From Haemophilus parainfluenzae (GTDB lineage Bacteria > Pseudomonadota > Gammaproteobacteria > Enterobacterales > Pasteurellaceae): DNA of 64,000 bases. This document shows positions 33,366-43,026 of the stretch, one piece after another (the stretch's first letter is position 1; every line of letters starts with the position of its first letter). The position numbers and the translations under genes were made by a program. Below the pieces are notes generated by a model. The model was not told the origin of the DNA. It saw only the letters and a list, made by a program, of their open reading frames with translations, and searched no databases. The stretch covers positions 62,001 through 126,000 of the forward strand of contig NZ_QEPO01000004.1 of the NCBI RefSeq assembly GCF_003252725.1. The letters are read 5' to 3'.

Positions 33366-33381
33366 TGTGATACACATCACA
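33366..33381. promoter_or_regulatory. CRP (cAMP receptor protein) binding site
   Basis: TGTGA-TACACA-TCACA, a perfect match to the conserved half-sites of the CRP consensus with the standard 6-base spacer. It lies between divergent cpdB (85 bases to the start codon) and arcB (129 bases). Position relative to the likely cpdB -10 suits activation of cpdB; an effect on arcB is possible. Confidence 0.85.
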
Positions 33382-33509
33382 AAATAACGGATTGAATTCA
33401 GTTGCAAAACTTCACGTTTGGGACAAAAATAGGCTATCCAATCCGTTAAAAATTAAGTCATTCATAGTAAGGTGGCCTGCATTTGATGGCATCTGATAAG
33501 GAGATCGTT

Positions 33510-34514
33510 ATGGCTTTTAATCTTAAAAATAGACACCTATTGAGTCTTGTTCATCATTCAGAACGCGAAATTAATTATTTGTTAGATTTATCACGTGATT
33601 TGAAACGTGCTAAATATGCCGGAACAGAGCAACCTCAGCTTAAAGGTAAAAATATCGCACTCATTTTTGAAAAGACCTCAACACGTACTCGTTGTGCCTT
33701 TGAGGTAGCGGCTCATGATCAAGGTGCACAAGTGACTTACATTGATCCAAATTCCTCTCAGATTGGGCATAAAGAAAGCATGAAGGATACGGCTCGTGTT
33801 CTTGGGAGGATGTATGATGCGATTGAATATCGGGGCTTTAAACAAAGTACTGTGCAAGAGCTTGCAGATCATGCTGGTGTGCCGGTATTTAATGGTTTAA
33901 CGGATGAGTTTCATCCTACACAAATGCTTGCGGATGTTCTCACGATGATTGAACATTGTGACAAGCCACTTCGTCAAATTAGTTATGTGTATATTGGTGA
34001 TGCACGCAATAACATGGGGAATTCTCTTTTACTGATTGGAGCAAAACTGGGGATGGATGTGCGTATTTGCGGCCCAAAAGCCTTATTACCTGAAGCAAGT
34101 TTTGTTGAGATGTGTGAAAGTTTTGCTAAAGAAAGCGGTGCGCGGATTACTGTAACGGAAGATATCGATAAAGCTGTAAGCGGTGTTGATTTTGTGCATA
34201 CGGATGTTTGGGTTTCAATGGGTGAACCATTAGAAGCTTGGGGAGAGCGCATTAAGCTATTGCTTCCTTATCAAGTAACGCCTGAACTCATGATGCGTAC
34301 AGGTAATCCAAAAGTAAAATTCATGCACTGTTTGCCTGCATTCCACAATAGTGAAACTAAAGTGGGTCGCCAAATTGCTGAAAAGTATCCTGAATTAGCA
34401 AACGGTATTGAAGTGACTGAAGAGGTGTTTGAATCACCGATGAATATTGCCTTTGAGCAAGCAGAAAACCGTATGCATACGATTAAAGCAGTCATGGTGG
34501 CGAGTTTAGCTTAA
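33510..34514 (+). CDS. arcB: Ornithine carbamoyltransferase
   Basis: Interconverts ornithine plus carbamoyl phosphate with citrulline. 334 residues. The carbamoyl phosphate motif is STRTRC (57-62), with the FHPTQ loop and the catalytic cysteine in MHCLPAFH. Start at 33510 has AAGGAGA upstream; the frame reaches back to 33483. Haemophilus annotations call this gene arcB or argF. Sequence alone does not separate the anabolic from the catabolic enzyme, and no carbamate kinase gene follows here. It is preceded by the CRP site and followed by a long inverted repeat and the potE remnant. Confidence 0.93.
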   Translation: MAFNLKNRHLLSLVHHSEREINYLLDLSRDLKRAKYAGTEQPQLKGKNIALIFEKTSTRTRCAFEVAAHDQGAQVTYIDPNSSQIGHKESMKDTARVLGRMYDAIEYRGFKQSTVQELADHAGVPVFNGLTDEFHPTQMLADVLTMIEHCDKPLRQISYVYIGDARNNMGNSLLLIGAKLGMDVRICGPKALLPEASFVEMCESFAKESGARITVTEDIDKAVSGVDFVHTDVWVSMGEPLEAWGERIKLLLPYQVTPELMMRTGNPKVKFMHCLPAFHNSETKVGRQIAEKYPELANGIEVTEEVFESPMNIAFEQAENRMHTIKAVMVASLA

Positions 34515-34527
34515 TATAATTTTTAAT

Positions 34528-34558
34528 CTCTAAACAGAGTTATTTTCTCTGTTTAGAG
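34528..34558 (+). other. 12-bp perfect inverted repeat after arcB
   Basis: CTCTAAACAGAG and CTCTGTTTAGAG around 7 bases, 13 bases past the arcB stop. It is hairpin-forming, but no T-run follows, so it may be a degraded or factor-dependent terminator. Confidence 0.6.
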
Positions 34559-34712
34559 AGTCTCCAGATAAATTTATAAATATTTTTTGTATTACGTATA
34601 ACAGGTAAGAAGTATATTTTAAAACTAGCTCAGTTAAAATAAATTATCACTTTATTTTTTATAATTAAAAATTATATATTGTTATTTTATTGCACTTTAA
34701 GGGGTATAAATT

Positions 34713-35559
34713 ATGAGTGCTAAAAGTAATAAAATTGGAGTGGTTAAAATTACCATTCTTACCATGGTTAATATGATGGGTTCCAGTATCATTATGTTAC
34801 CGAGCAAATTAGCCGAAATTGGGACTGTTTCCATTGTTTCTTGGCTCGTAACCGCAGTTGGTTCAACAGCCTTAGCTTATGCATTCGCACAATGCGGTAT
34901 GTTTAGTAGAAAATACCGGTGGTATGGGCGGCTATGCTGAATACTCTTTCGGTAAAGCTGGTAACTTCATGGCAAACTATACTTATGGTGTGTCGTTAGT
35001 TATTGTGAATACTGCGATTGCGATTTCTGCTGTAAGTTATGGTTCTGAGTTCCTCGGTGCAACCCTTTCTCCACTTTCTATCGCATTATGGACAATCTTC
35101 ACTCTTTGGCTTGCTACTATTCTTAACTTCGGTGGCGCAAGAATTACGGGTAACATCAGTTCATTCACTATTTGAGGTGTAATTATTCCTGTGGTAGGTA
35201 TTTCAATCATTGGTATGGTAACCATTACTGCGTTACAAACATTACTATCATTAATGACAATCAGCCCATCATTAAATAAACAATTCAATGTGTTGGTGGA
35301 CCTCGCGGTAGTAACAAACGTTATTCCATACTTGCTCTCAATGGCAGCACTTGCTGTGTTATTGAAAGCAGAGAATGTTGCGTCACAAAAATATAAAACA
35401 ACCGTCTTTGTTGCCTTTATTGGTTCACTCTATAGTATCTATGCGCTTTATGCAGCAGGTGAACAAGCGATGTTATATGGTTCAATTGTGACCTTTATCG
35501 GTTGGACATTGTATGGTTTTGTTTCTTACAAATTTGACCTTAAAAAATCACAAGCTTAA
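34713..35559 (+). pseudogene. potE: Decayed putrescine-ornithine antiporter gene
   Basis: Three successive pieces read as PotE, an APC-family antiporter of the ornithine decarboxylase system. Piece one (34713-34913) begins SNKIGVVKITILTMVNMMGS. An extra base near 34914 (after the codons for MFSRK) shifts the frame. Piece two (34915-35172) runs from TGGMGGYAEYSFGKAGNFMA to an in-frame TGA at 35173-35175, where relatives have Trp. Piece three continues in the same frame (GVIIPVVGISIIG), then jumps at about 35212 to MVTITALQTLLSLMTISPSL, a region roughly 150 codons further on in E. coli PotE. The intact C-terminus ends at 35559. Three independent lesions make function very unlikely. No ornithine decarboxylase gene is adjacent. 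Confidence 0.92.
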
Positions 35560-35572
35560 TTAAAAAAGAAAA

Positions 35573-35595
35573 GCCTACATTTTCATGTAGGCCTT
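35573..35595 (+). terminator. Terminator after the potE remnant
   Basis: GCCTACAT, loop TTTC, ATGTAGGC, then a short TTTC. Retained from the ancestral gene. Confidence 0.65.
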
Positions 35596-35665
35596 TCGAG
35601 TTGCAATAAGCTTAAAGTATAAAAGCGCAGTTGAAAATTTAATTGTTTTCAACCGTTCTTTTTAT

Positions 35666-36106
35666 TTAGGACAATACTCTCAACAAAACAGGCTGAAATT
35701 CTGTTTGTTGATCAAGTTTTCGGGTGTAACGTTTAACCATCACAAAGGAAAGTGCGGTCAAAATAAAGATTAAAATCGCACGGATGAGCTCATTTTCACT
35801 GATATAGCTAGAAAGTAATGTTGCAACTAATAGAGTGAAAAGTGGCGCGATATACATTAATAGTACGGAGAGAAGCATGGATTTTTCTTTTAGACCGATT
35901 TCTACCATTTGACCTGCACGGAGTGGTGTGATGGTTTCTAGCGTGAAAATATGCTCGCCTCGCTTTCCGTTAAGTTCAGAAAGGGAAGCTGTTCCACAGG
36001 CTTCTCTAGCCGAACAAGCTCCACAGGCGCTTTGTGATTGACATTTTACTTTAGCAAGGCCTGTTTCCGCATCATAGCTCATCACAACGGCACTTTCTTT
36101 TAGCAT
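35666..36106 (-). CDS. rseC: RseC-like membrane protein (SoxR-reducing system family)
   Basis: 146 residues. The N-terminal cytoplasmic part has the four-cysteine cluster [17 protein letters not shown], a probable iron-sulfur or metal site, and two membrane helices follow (about 75-95 and 102-120). In E. coli rseC is the last gene of rpoE-rseABC. Here it is about 25 kb from rpoE and overlaps the end of rsmJ by 7 bases, in a trmA-rsmJ-rseC unit. The role in SoxR reduction or thiamine synthesis is known only in other species. Confidence 0.88.
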   Translation of the reverse strand: MLKESAVVMSYDAETGLAKVKCQSQSACGACSAREACGTASLSELNGKRGEHIFTLETITPLRAGQMVEIGLKEKSMLLSVLLMYIAPLFTLLVATLLSSYISENELIRAILIFILTALSFVMVKRYTRKLDQQTEFQPVLLRVLS

Positions 36107-36867
36107 TGTGCTTCTCCCATATAAATATCAAAGCGGTGATTTTTGGTTTCACGACTGACATGGGGCGCTTTTTGCGCTAAAAATTCCGCATAATCAGGAC
36201 GTTTTACCACTACGCGTTTACGGGCTAATTGTAACGCAGGTGTCAAGAGCTCATCAGCATCCAAGTCCGCACCAACCAAATGCTGGAATACGCGCATTTC
36301 TTTTTTAACTAGGGCGGATTTTTGCTTATGTGGATACATTGGATCCAAATACACCACATCGGCACTCTCGGTTTGTGGATTGAGTTCGGCAATATGATGA
36401 ACATCTAGTAAACGCATATTTTGTTGCATCATTTCGCCTATTTCTGCATCCTGATAGGCACGGTTGAGCCCATCCTGTAAAAGCAAATATACCACTGGAT
36501 GGCGTTCTACTAAGCGCACTTGGCAACCGATAGAAGCTAAAACAAAAGCATCTCGACCAAGTCCTGCTGTGGCATCAATCACGCTCGGCAATTCTGCGCC
36601 CTTAATGCCTACAGCTTTGGCAATAGCTTCGCCACGTCCACCGCCAAATTTACGACGATGGGCCATTGCACCGGCTACGAAATCCACAAATACATCGCCA
36701 AATTTCGGCTCGTCTAGTTTACGCAGGGCAAGATGGGTTTCAGTTTGCACCAATGCAAGCGGACTTTCAGTACAATGCTCGATACTAAAAGGGGAACAAA
36801 GTGCGGTCAATTCTGACAATGTTCCCTCTTCAGCAAGCAGTTGAATTTTTATTTTCTCACCAGCCAT
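36100..36867 (-). CDS. rsmJ: 16S rRNA (guanine-1516-N2)-methyltransferase RsmJ
   Basis: 255-residue SAM-dependent methyltransferase for G1516 of 16S rRNA. The SAM motif is [19 protein letters not shown], followed by [14 protein letters not shown], and the catalytic-type motif is VYLDPMYPH. It overlaps the end of trmA by 19 bases and the start of rseC by 7, so the three are one translation-coupled unit. Confidence 0.93.
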   Translation of the reverse strand: MAGEKIKIQLLAEEGTLSELTALCSPFSIEHCTESPLALVQTETHLALRKLDEPKFGDVFVDFVAGAMAHRRKFGGGRGEAIAKAVGIKGAELPSVIDATAGLGRDAFVLASIGCQVRLVERHPVVYLLLQDGLNRAYQDAEIGEMMQQNMRLLDVHHIAELNPQTESADVVYLDPMYPHKQKSALVKKEMRVFQHLVGADLDADELLTPALQLARKRVVVKRPDYAEFLAQKAPHVSRETKNHRFDIYMGEAQC

Positions 36868-37940
36868 ACGCCGCTTTCCATATGATCCGTGTAAGGGAAT
36901 TGGTCAAACAGTGCCGCTTTTTCAATGCGGTGTGTTTGGCTTAGGGTCTGTAAGTTCTCGCAAAGGGTATGAGGATTACAGGAAATATACAAAATACGAT
37001 CGTAATTCTGCACCAGTTTTACCGTGTCAGGATCAAGCCCTGCTCGTGGTGGATCAACAAAAATCGTATTGCATTGATAGGTTTTTAAATCAATACCTTT
37101 TAAGCGATTAAACTCACGTACGCCATTCATTGCTTGGGTAAACTCTTCTGCGGACATACGGATAATTTGCAGATTATTTATCTTATTTTCCGCAATATTA
37201 AATTGTGCGGCAGCAACGGATGGCTTAGCGATTTCGGTAGCAAGAACTTTGCGGAAGTTTTGTGCAAGGGCGATAGAGAAATTGCCGTTACCGCAGTACA
37301 GCTCTAATAAATCCCCTTGAGAACCTTGAGTGCAATCAATCGCCCATTCCAACATCTTGCAATTTACAGCTGCATTAGGCTGGGTAAAGCTGTTTTCCAC
37401 TTGGCGATAAACATAATTACGCCCTTTCACCGGTAATACTTCATCGACAAAATCCTGCGCTAAACAGATTTTTTGTTTACTCGCACGACCAATCAGCTGC
37501 ACATCAAAACTAAGTTGTTGTAATTCTTCTTTTAAGCGTGTAGCAGCGCTTTGCCATTCTTCTGTGAGTTGCTTGTGGTAAAGCAGGCTTACAATAATCT
37601 TATTGCTGAGCGTGCTCAAATAATCAATTTGGAACAGTTTTTTATGTAATACTTCCTGCATTTTTAACAATGGCAGTAAGGTTTTCATCATGCGATTGAT
37701 CAGTTCGCTGGCAATTGGGAATTCATCCACTCGATAACGCTGCAAAGTGCTTTGATCAAACATGATGTGATAAAAATCGCCTTTATCATGCCAAATACGA
37801 AATTCTGCACGCATCCGATAATGGCTGGTCGGCGAATCAAACACGGCTATTTCTGGGGCGTTAAAGGGCTGCAAAAGTGCGGTCAGCTTTTCGGTCTTTT
37901 TTTGCAGGAGTTCGGTATATTGGGAAATGGGTAGTTGCAT
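36849..37940 (-). CDS. trmA: tRNA/tmRNA (uracil-5-)-methyltransferase TrmA
   Basis: Makes m5U54 in the T-loop of tRNA. 363 residues. The SAM region is [17 protein letters not shown]. The motif [11 protein letters not shown] and the nucleophilic cysteine with its neighbours in YISCNPHTL are diagnostic. An in-frame uptake signal lies near the N-terminus, where the minus strand reads LTALLQPFN. First gene of trmA-rsmJ-rseC, separated from maoP by a terminator. Confidence 0.95.
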   Translation of the reverse strand: MQLPISQYTELLQKKTEKLTALLQPFNAPEIAVFDSPTSHYRMRAEFRIWHDKGDFYHIMFDQSTLQRYRVDEFPIASELINRMMKTLLPLLKMQEVLHKKLFQIDYLSTLSNKIIVSLLYHKQLTEEWQSAATRLKEELQQLSFDVQLIGRASKQKICLAQDFVDEVLPVKGRNYVYRQVENSFTQPNAAVNCKMLEWAIDCTQGSQGDLLELYCGNGNFSIALAQNFRKVLATEIAKPSVAAAQFNIAENKINNLQIIRMSAEEFTQAMNGVREFNRLKGIDLKTYQCNTIFVDPPRAGLDPDTVKLVQNYDRILYISCNPHTLCENLQTLSQTHRIEKAALFDQFPYTDHMESGVWLVRK

Positions 37941-38006
37941 TGATGTTTACGTTTGAATGATAAATATCCCACAGCCCTTGGCAAGCATGGGGATTGGTAA
38001 AAAAAC

Positions 38007-38032
38007 AAAAGGCAAGCTTCTGCCTGCCTTTT
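38007..38032 (-). terminator. Terminator of maoP
   Basis: AAAAGGCA and TGCCTTTT flank a 10-base loop, just past the maoP stop codon on the minus strand; an A-rich plus-strand flank gives a U-run in the transcript. Confidence 0.7.
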
Positions 38033-38040
38033 AAAATGTA

Positions 38041-38376
38041 TTATTCGCCAGAATAATCTTCGCCGCCAGAAGCCGCTTCGCTCACATCACCTGATAAGGT
38101 GTAAACACGTTTTGTTGTGTTAATGCGAGTACGATATTTATTCCACGTTTTTTCGAAGAAAGTTTCCGGTGCACGTTCACCACGGCAAAAAGCAACAAAT
38201 TCTTTTTCTTCTTTTGTCGTTGGCTTGCGCTCGCCTGAATCTAATGCTTTAAACGCTTGGCCATATTGCTCCAATACTTGGGATTCTTTGATTGTATAAT
38301 CACCGTGACGGGAAAATCCGCGTGGGTAGTTTTTGTCGTCAAAAAAACGACGAGTAACACTGAAACTAGCAGCCAT
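38041..38376 (-). CDS. maoP: MaoP, macrodomain Ori organisation protein (DUF413)
   Basis: 111 residues that follow E. coli MaoP (YifE) closely: [20 protein letters not shown], then [20 protein letters not shown] and a Gly/Ser/Glu-rich tail. In E. coli it acts with the adjacent maoS site to keep the Ori macrodomain together. It lies about 25 kb from the oriC in this window, in keeping with an origin-proximal role. A maoS equivalent could not be identified by eye. Single gene, with its own terminator. Confidence 0.9.
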   Translation of the reverse strand: MAASFSVTRRFFDDKNYPRGFSRHGDYTIKESQVLEQYGQAFKALDSGERKPTTKEEKEFVAFCRGERAPETFFEKTWNKYRTRINTTKRVYTLSGDVSEAASGGEDYSGE

Positions 38377-38431
38377 AATATCATCTCTCTTCTTTATATT
38401 TAAAAACGGCAGGCATTAAACCAATTTTTTT

Positions 38432-39037
38432 TTATTTTTGCAATAAACCTTTCACGGTTTCTACGTAATCTTTGACGAAATCATCGTAATTTAAGCCTTC
38501 AGGGTTCACACGATATTTGCCATTTACATAAAAATCAGGTACACCACGTACTTGAAACTGTTCCGCTGCATTTACTTGTTTATTCACTAAACCGTTTACA
38601 GCAAAGCTGTTGATGTTGTTATCAAATTGTTCAGCTGTAACCCCGTTATCAATGAAGATTTTGCGAATATCATCCATTGAGCTTAATTTATCTTGCTGTG
38701 CGGCTTCAAATAAAGGCGCTTTCACTTTGCTTTCTGCACCAAGAGCCATCGCTAATGCCCATGCACGAGTGAGGTTTTCAGATTGACGACCTAAGAAGTT
38801 AACATGATATTGTTTAAATTCAGTGCCTTGTGGCAAGCCTTCTGCAACTTGTTTTGGAATGTGGTATTCCATTTCAAAGGCATAGCAATGTGGGCAGTAG
38901 AATGAGAAAAATTCAATCACTTCTGGTTGTGCGGAAGCTGTTTGACTCACTTGAACGTATTGTTTGCCTTCTTCTAGGTTGGCTGCGAATGCATTAAATG
39001 AAAATAAAGCACCGAGTAAAAATAAAACTTTTTTCAT
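38432..39037 (-). CDS. dsbA: Thiol:disulfide interchange protein DsbA
   Basis: Periplasmic oxidase that introduces disulfides into exported proteins. 201 residues with a Sec signal peptide MKKVLFLLGALFSFNAFA and cleavage probably after residue 18. The active site is CPHC at Cys48-Cys51, followed by the helical insertion and the cis-proline loop QVRGVPDFYVNG. Preceded by yihD with a 9-base gap, the same order as the E. coli yihD-dsbA neighbourhood. Haemophilus needs DsbA for natural competence. Confidence 0.96.
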   Translation of the reverse strand: MKKVLFLLGALFSFNAFAANLEEGKQYVQVSQTASAQPEVIEFFSFYCPHCYAFEMEYHIPKQVAEGLPQGTEFKQYHVNFLGRQSENLTRAWALAMALGAESKVKAPLFEAAQQDKLSSMDDIRKIFIDNGVTAEQFDNNINSFAVNGLVNKQVNAAEQFQVRGVPDFYVNGKYRVNPEGLNYDDFVKDYVETVKGLLQK

Positions 39038-39046
39038 TTGTTTTCC

Positions 39047-39313
39047 TTATTTAATAATTCCACGCGCTTTTAACAAGGCGGTTTTAAAATCTTCTTCATA
39101 ATCTTTTTTGATGCCAGGAATTGGCTCAAGTTTATCTGTGCCGTGCATTTTTAAATGATAAATAATCACTTCATCAGATAATTCTGCTACGGGTTTATCA
39201 AAACCTGCTTCATCAGCAATTTTTTGCAGAATTTGTAGCAAGCTCAGATCTGGGTCTTTAGACCAATAAGGTTGTAAAAGTTCCAATACTTCATTTAAAC
39301 GCTTACATTTCAT
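39047..39313 (-). CDS. yihD: YihD family protein (DUF1040)
   Basis: 88 residues beginning [17 protein letters not shown] and ending [19 protein letters not shown], near-identical in pattern to E. coli YihD. Function unknown. It precedes dsbA by 9 bases and is probably co-transcribed with it; in E. coli the same linkage extends to the rdoA gene, which is not present here. No signal peptide or membrane segment. Confidence 0.9.
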   Translation of the reverse strand: MKCKRLNEVLELLQPYWSKDPDLSLLQILQKIADEAGFDKPVAELSDEVIIYHLKMHGTDKLEPIPGIKKDYEEDFKTALLKARGIIK

Positions 39314-39379
39314 TGCTATTTCCTTTTAAATGGAGAAAAATAAGGCTAGATCATACTTCAAATAAGGCAATAAGAAAAT

Positions 39380-39946
39380 ATGAAATACACAATAAGTGCG
39401 GTTATTTTAGCGGGTGGAAAAGCACGGAGGATGAATGGTGCGGATAAAGGCTTGCAGCTTTTACAAAATAAACCATTAATTAGCCATGTGATTGATCGCT
39501 TACAACCTCAAGTGGTTGATATTTCGATTAATGCTAATCGTCACCATGCGGAATATGCACAATGGGGTTTTCCCGTATTTTCAGATGAATTGCCTGATTT
39601 TCAGGGGCCGTTGAGCGGTATGTTAACAGCACTCGAAAAAGCTAAAACGGATTTTGTACTTTTTGTGCCTTGTGATAGCCCGTATTTTCCACAAAACTTA
39701 TTAGAAAAACTAAAAAGTGCGGTTAAAAATGACTGCGCTTTAATGGCTTATGCAAAAGATAAAGAGCGTGAACACCCGACATTTTGTTTGATGTCCGTTC
39801 AGCTTAAAGAGACGTTACGCGCTTATTTAAACGAAGGCGAACGTCGTTTATTACAATTTATGAACAAAAATGGCGCGGTTGCTGTCCAATTTGACGAACA
39901 AGAAGGACGATTTGTAAATTTTAATACCTTAGAAGATTTACAATAA
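39380..39946 (+). CDS. mobA: Molybdenum cofactor guanylyltransferase
   Basis: Attaches GMP to molybdopterin to make the MGD cofactor used by DMSO/TMAO/formate-type enzymes. 188 residues. The nucleotide-binding signature is ILAGGKARRMNGADKGLQLL, and FQGPLSGMLTAL and VPCDSPYFP follow. Two uptake signals lie within the gene; one encodes the SAV of LKSAVKND. It is separate from mobB, which lies 23 kb away. The cofactor would be needed by the molybdoenzyme partner of the cytochrome at the left edge. Confidence 0.94.
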   Translation: MKYTISAVILAGGKARRMNGADKGLQLLQNKPLISHVIDRLQPQVVDISINANRHHAEYAQWGFPVFSDELPDFQGPLSGMLTALEKAKTDFVLFVPCDSPYFPQNLLEKLKSAVKNDCALMAYAKDKEREHPTFCLMSVQLKETLRAYLNEGERRLLQFMNKNGAVAVQFDEQEGRFVNFNTLEDLQ

Positions 39947-40027
39947 ATTATTTGTTTAACCTTGAATTTTGCAAAAAATTCTCCATTATTGCAGTGTTTA
40001 CTTTCTATTTTATTGAGGAACTTTATT

Positions 40028-40876
40028 ATGATGCGAATCCTTTTATTTTTAGCCACTAACTTTGCTGTGATGCTTGTGTTAGGGATTATTTTAAATGTGA
40101 CCGGTATTGCAGGAAATAGTACAGGTGGCATTTTAATTATGGCAATGCTTTTCGGTTTTGCCGGATCATTGATTTCGTTATTTTTATCAAAAACCATGGC
40201 ATTGCGCTCTGTGGGCGCGGAAGTGATTACTGAACCGAGTAATCAAGCTGAGCGTTGGTTAGTGGAAACTGTACGTCGTCAAGCACAGCAAGCAGGCATC
40301 CCAATGCCAGATGTGGCGATCTACCATTCTAATGATGCGAATGCTTTTGCTACGGGGGCAACGAAAAACAATTCTTTAGTGGCGATTAGTACAGGCTTAT
40401 TAAACTCCATGACGGAAGAAGAAGCAGAAGCGGTACTGGCTCATGAGGTATCACACATTGCGAACGGTGATATGGTGACCATGACTTTATTACAGGGCGT
40501 ATTGAATACCTTCGTGATTTTCTTATCTCGTGTAATTGCCAATGTGGTGGCAAGTTCTCGTAATGGCGATGAAGAAAGCCGCAGCTCAGGCATTTATTTC
40601 TTAGTCTCAATGGTGCTAGAAATCTTGTTTGGTATTTTAGCTAGCATTATCGCGATGTGGTTCTCACGCTATCGCGAATATCGCGCAGATGCAGGTTCTG
40701 CACAGCTTGTGGGTAAAGAAAAAATGATTGCGGCATTGCAACGTTTACAACAAATTCATGAGCCGCAAGAGATGGAAGGTTCACTTAATGCCTTTATGAT
40801 TAACGGCAAACGTAGCGAACTCTTTATGAGCCATCCTCCACTTGAAAAACGTATCGAAGCATTACGTAGTTTATAA
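40028..40876 (+). CDS. htpX: Membrane zinc protease HtpX
   Basis: 282-residue inner-membrane metalloprotease for damaged membrane proteins. Two N-terminal membrane helices (about 5-24 and 33-53), the zinc motif HEVSH at 139-143, two further hydrophobic segments around 150-215 and the third ligand region [11 protein letters not shown]. The start at 40028 ([11 protein letters not shown]) matches relatives and has GAGGAA upstream; the longer frame from 39962 is not supported. In E. coli it is stress induced; no clear stress promoter was seen here. Confidence 0.95.
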   Translation: MMRILLFLATNFAVMLVLGIILNVTGIAGNSTGGILIMAMLFGFAGSLISLFLSKTMALRSVGAEVITEPSNQAERWLVETVRRQAQQAGIPMPDVAIYHSNDANAFATGATKNNSLVAISTGLLNSMTEEEAEAVLAHEVSHIANGDMVTMTLLQGVLNTFVIFLSRVIANVVASSRNGDEESRSSGIYFLVSMVLEILFGILASIIAMWFSRYREYRADAGSAQLVGKEKMIAALQRLQQIHEPQEMEGSLNAFMINGKRSELFMSHPPLEKRIEALRSL

Positions 40877-40889
40877 AAGATAAAAAAAT

Positions 40890-40920
40890 AAAGGGCTAAA
40901 TGTAATATTTAGCCCTTTTA
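40890..40920. terminator. Bidirectional terminator between htpX and pepD
   Basis: AAAGGGCTAAAT, loop GTAAT, ATTTAGCCCTTT, with A- and T-runs on both sides. Confidence 0.9.
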
Positions 40921-40928
40921 TTTGTAGA

Positions 40929-42377
40929 TTATTTAATATCCGCTAAGACTTTAGTGAGTAACTCCCAGTACGTTTGTACTGTTGAAATTTGGACTTTTTC
41001 ATCAGGCGAATGCGCATTGCGAATAGTTGGCCCCACAGAAATCATCTCAATATTCGGATAATGTTCTTTCAACAAGCCACATTCAAGCCCTGCATGAATC
41101 ACTTTAATCTCAGGCTCTTTGCCAAGCACTTCTGCATAATGTTTTTTCATTAATGTCAAAATTGCCGTGTCATTTACTGGTTTCCAACCAGGGTAAGAAC
41201 CTGAAAATTCAACTGTTGCACCAGTGAGTTCAGCGAGTGAGGTTAAGGTTTCTTCTACATACTCTTTACCACTTTCAATAAGCGAGCGAATAAGAATGGT
41301 ACCTTTGATTTTATCTTCAAGGGGTTTTAATACACCAATGCTCAACGAGCTTTCCACCACGTTTTTGATGACATCACTGTTGCGGATCACGCCATTTGGT
41401 AAGACGTTCAGCAAATTAATCACTTTTTTGGTGGTTTCAAGCGTGAAGGTTTGTTGTGGATTTTCAACTTGCTCAGCGGTTAAGGTTAAGTTTGGCTCAG
41501 CGATAGCAAGCTCTTCTTTCAATAAAACTTCAAAATTTTTGACTGCACTTTTTACGCTTTCTACATCATGATTGAAACAAATAGTTGCGGCGGCTTCACG
41601 TGGAATCGCATTACGAATTGAGCCACCACGAATTTCTGCAAGGGCAAAGTGCGGTTGATTTTGTGAAAGTTTTGCTAATAAACGCGCCAATACTTTAATT
41701 GCATTCGCACGTGTGGTGTGAATATCACAACCAGAGTGACCGCCTCGCAAACCTTTTAAGTTAATTTGTAAGGTGTGGCTGAATGGATTGTTTTCACGGT
41801 GAACAGGTAGCTCAACATTCGCATTTACCCCACCAGCACAACCAATATAGATTTCACCGATTTCTTCGGTATCGGTATTAATTAGGATTTCTGATTTTAA
41901 CCAGTTGCGGCGAAGGTGTACGGCACCATCCATGCCGGTTTCTTCAGTCATGGTGAGTAACACTTCAAGTGGTGGATGTGCAATATCGGTACTTTCCAAT
42001 ACCGCTAAGGTTGAGGCTAAACCAATACCGTTATCCGCGCCAAGTGTCGTACCTTGTGCTTTTACCCAATCACCGTCGATATAAGGGCGAATCGGGTCTT
42101 GGGTAAAATTATGAGGATTGCCTTCATTGGCTTGTGGCACCATATCTAAATGTGCTTGTAAGACAACGGGTTGGCTGTTTTCCATTCCTACTGTGGCTGG
42201 TTTACGGATTAATACATTACCGGCTTCATCACGCTCAGCAAAAAATTGTTTTTCTTTCGCCCAGTTAACAATAAAGGTCGCGAGTGCATCTTCGTGATGA
42301 GATGGATGTGGAATCGCACAAATTTGATCAAACCATTTCCAAAGTAATTGCGGTTGTAATGTGATAATTTCTGACAT
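40929..42377 (-). CDS. pepD: Aminoacyl-histidine dipeptidase (peptidase D)
   Basis: Cytosolic zinc dipeptidase of the M20 family that cleaves X-His dipeptides. 482 residues. Metal-binding motifs are [24 protein letters not shown], the catalytic Glu-Glu in [11 protein letters not shown], and [20 protein letters not shown] and [14 protein letters not shown] lie near the C-terminus. It is divergent from gpt, as in H. influenzae. Uptake signals occur inside the gene. Confidence 0.95.
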   Translation of the reverse strand: MSEIITLQPQLLWKWFDQICAIPHPSHHEDALATFIVNWAKEKQFFAERDEAGNVLIRKPATVGMENSQPVVLQAHLDMVPQANEGNPHNFTQDPIRPYIDGDWVKAQGTTLGADNGIGLASTLAVLESTDIAHPPLEVLLTMTEETGMDGAVHLRRNWLKSEILINTDTEEIGEIYIGCAGGVNANVELPVHRENNPFSHTLQINLKGLRGGHSGCDIHTTRANAIKVLARLLAKLSQNQPHFALAEIRGGSIRNAIPREAAATICFNHDVESVKSAVKNFEVLLKEELAIAEPNLTLTAEQVENPQQTFTLETTKKVINLLNVLPNGVIRNSDVIKNVVESSLSIGVLKPLEDKIKGTILIRSLIESGKEYVEETLTSLAELTGATVEFSGSYPGWKPVNDTAILTLMKKHYAEVLGKEPEIKVIHAGLECGLLKEHYPNIEMISVGPTIRNAHSPDEKVQISTVQTYWELLTKVLADIK

Positions 42378-42488
42378 AATGAACTCCTTTTTTCATTAAA
42401 ATTTTTGCGGAAATCATAGCATAAAACGCCATTTCAGGTTAAAATTCCGCAATTTTTTTATTTAGCGACAAAGTTTAAGGTATTTGTT

Positions 42489-42947
42489 ATGAGCGAAAAA
42501 TATGTTGTGACTTGGGATATGTTCCAAATGCATGCCCGCAAATTAGCGGAACGTTTACTTCCTGCCACTCAGTGGAAAGGTATCATTGCAGTAAGCCGTG
42601 GTGGTTTATTCCCAGCAGCGGTACTTGCTCGCGAATTAAATATTCGTTTCGTAGAAACTGTGTGTATTGCCAGTTATGATCACGATGAACAAGGTGCATT
42701 AAAAGTATTACACCGCGCAGATGGTGATGGTGAAGGAATGATCGTGGTAGACGATTTGGTAGATACCGGCAATACCGCTCGTGCAATTCGTGAAATGTAT
42801 CCAAAAGCAAAATTCGTCACGGTATTCGCAAAACCTGCAGGTGCTGAGTTAGTGGATGATTACGTGATTGATATTCCACAAAACACTTGGATTGAACAAC
42901 CTTGGGATTTAGGTTTAACTTTCGTGCCACCATTGGCAAGAAAATAA
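42489..42947 (+). CDS. gpt: Xanthine-guanine phosphoribosyltransferase
   Basis: Purine salvage enzyme converting guanine and xanthine to their nucleotides with PRPP. 152 residues, the E. coli length. The PRPP-binding motif is [17 protein letters not shown], and the N-terminal [19 protein letters not shown] is typical. Monocistronic, followed by a hairpin. Confidence 0.96.
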   Translation: MSEKYVVTWDMFQMHARKLAERLLPATQWKGIIAVSRGGLFPAAVLARELNIRFVETVCIASYDHDEQGALKVLHRADGDGEGMIVVDDLVDTGNTARAIREMYPKAKFVTVFAKPAGAELVDDYVIDIPQNTWIEQPWDLGLTFVPPLARK

Positions 42948-42970
42948 TAAAACCTGAATATAAAATTTCG

Positions 42971-43001
42971 TTACGCCGGTGCTTTCATAGTTCCGGCGTA
43001 A
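42971..43001 (+). other. GC-rich hairpin between gpt and the glycosyltransferase gene
   Basis: TTACGCCGG and CCGGCGTAA around 13 bases. No T-run follows, so it may terminate gpt poorly, or shape the leader of the next gene, which has no strong ribosome site. Confidence 0.5.
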
Positions 43002-43026
43002 TAATTATGACCAATTTATTTTGATT

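Noticed and set aside
34559-34712. AT-rich gap before the potE remnant as a possible speF remnant
   Set aside because: No stretch in any frame resembles ornithine decarboxylase. It is simple AT-rich sequence.
40014-40026. GGAACTTT upstream of htpX as a sigma-E -35
   Set aside because: It is only a few bases from the start codon, acts as the ribosome site, and no TCTGA follows at the right distance before the gene.
39962-40027. N-terminal extension of htpX
   Set aside because: HtpX proteins begin MMRI; the ribosome site GAGGAA sits directly before 40028.
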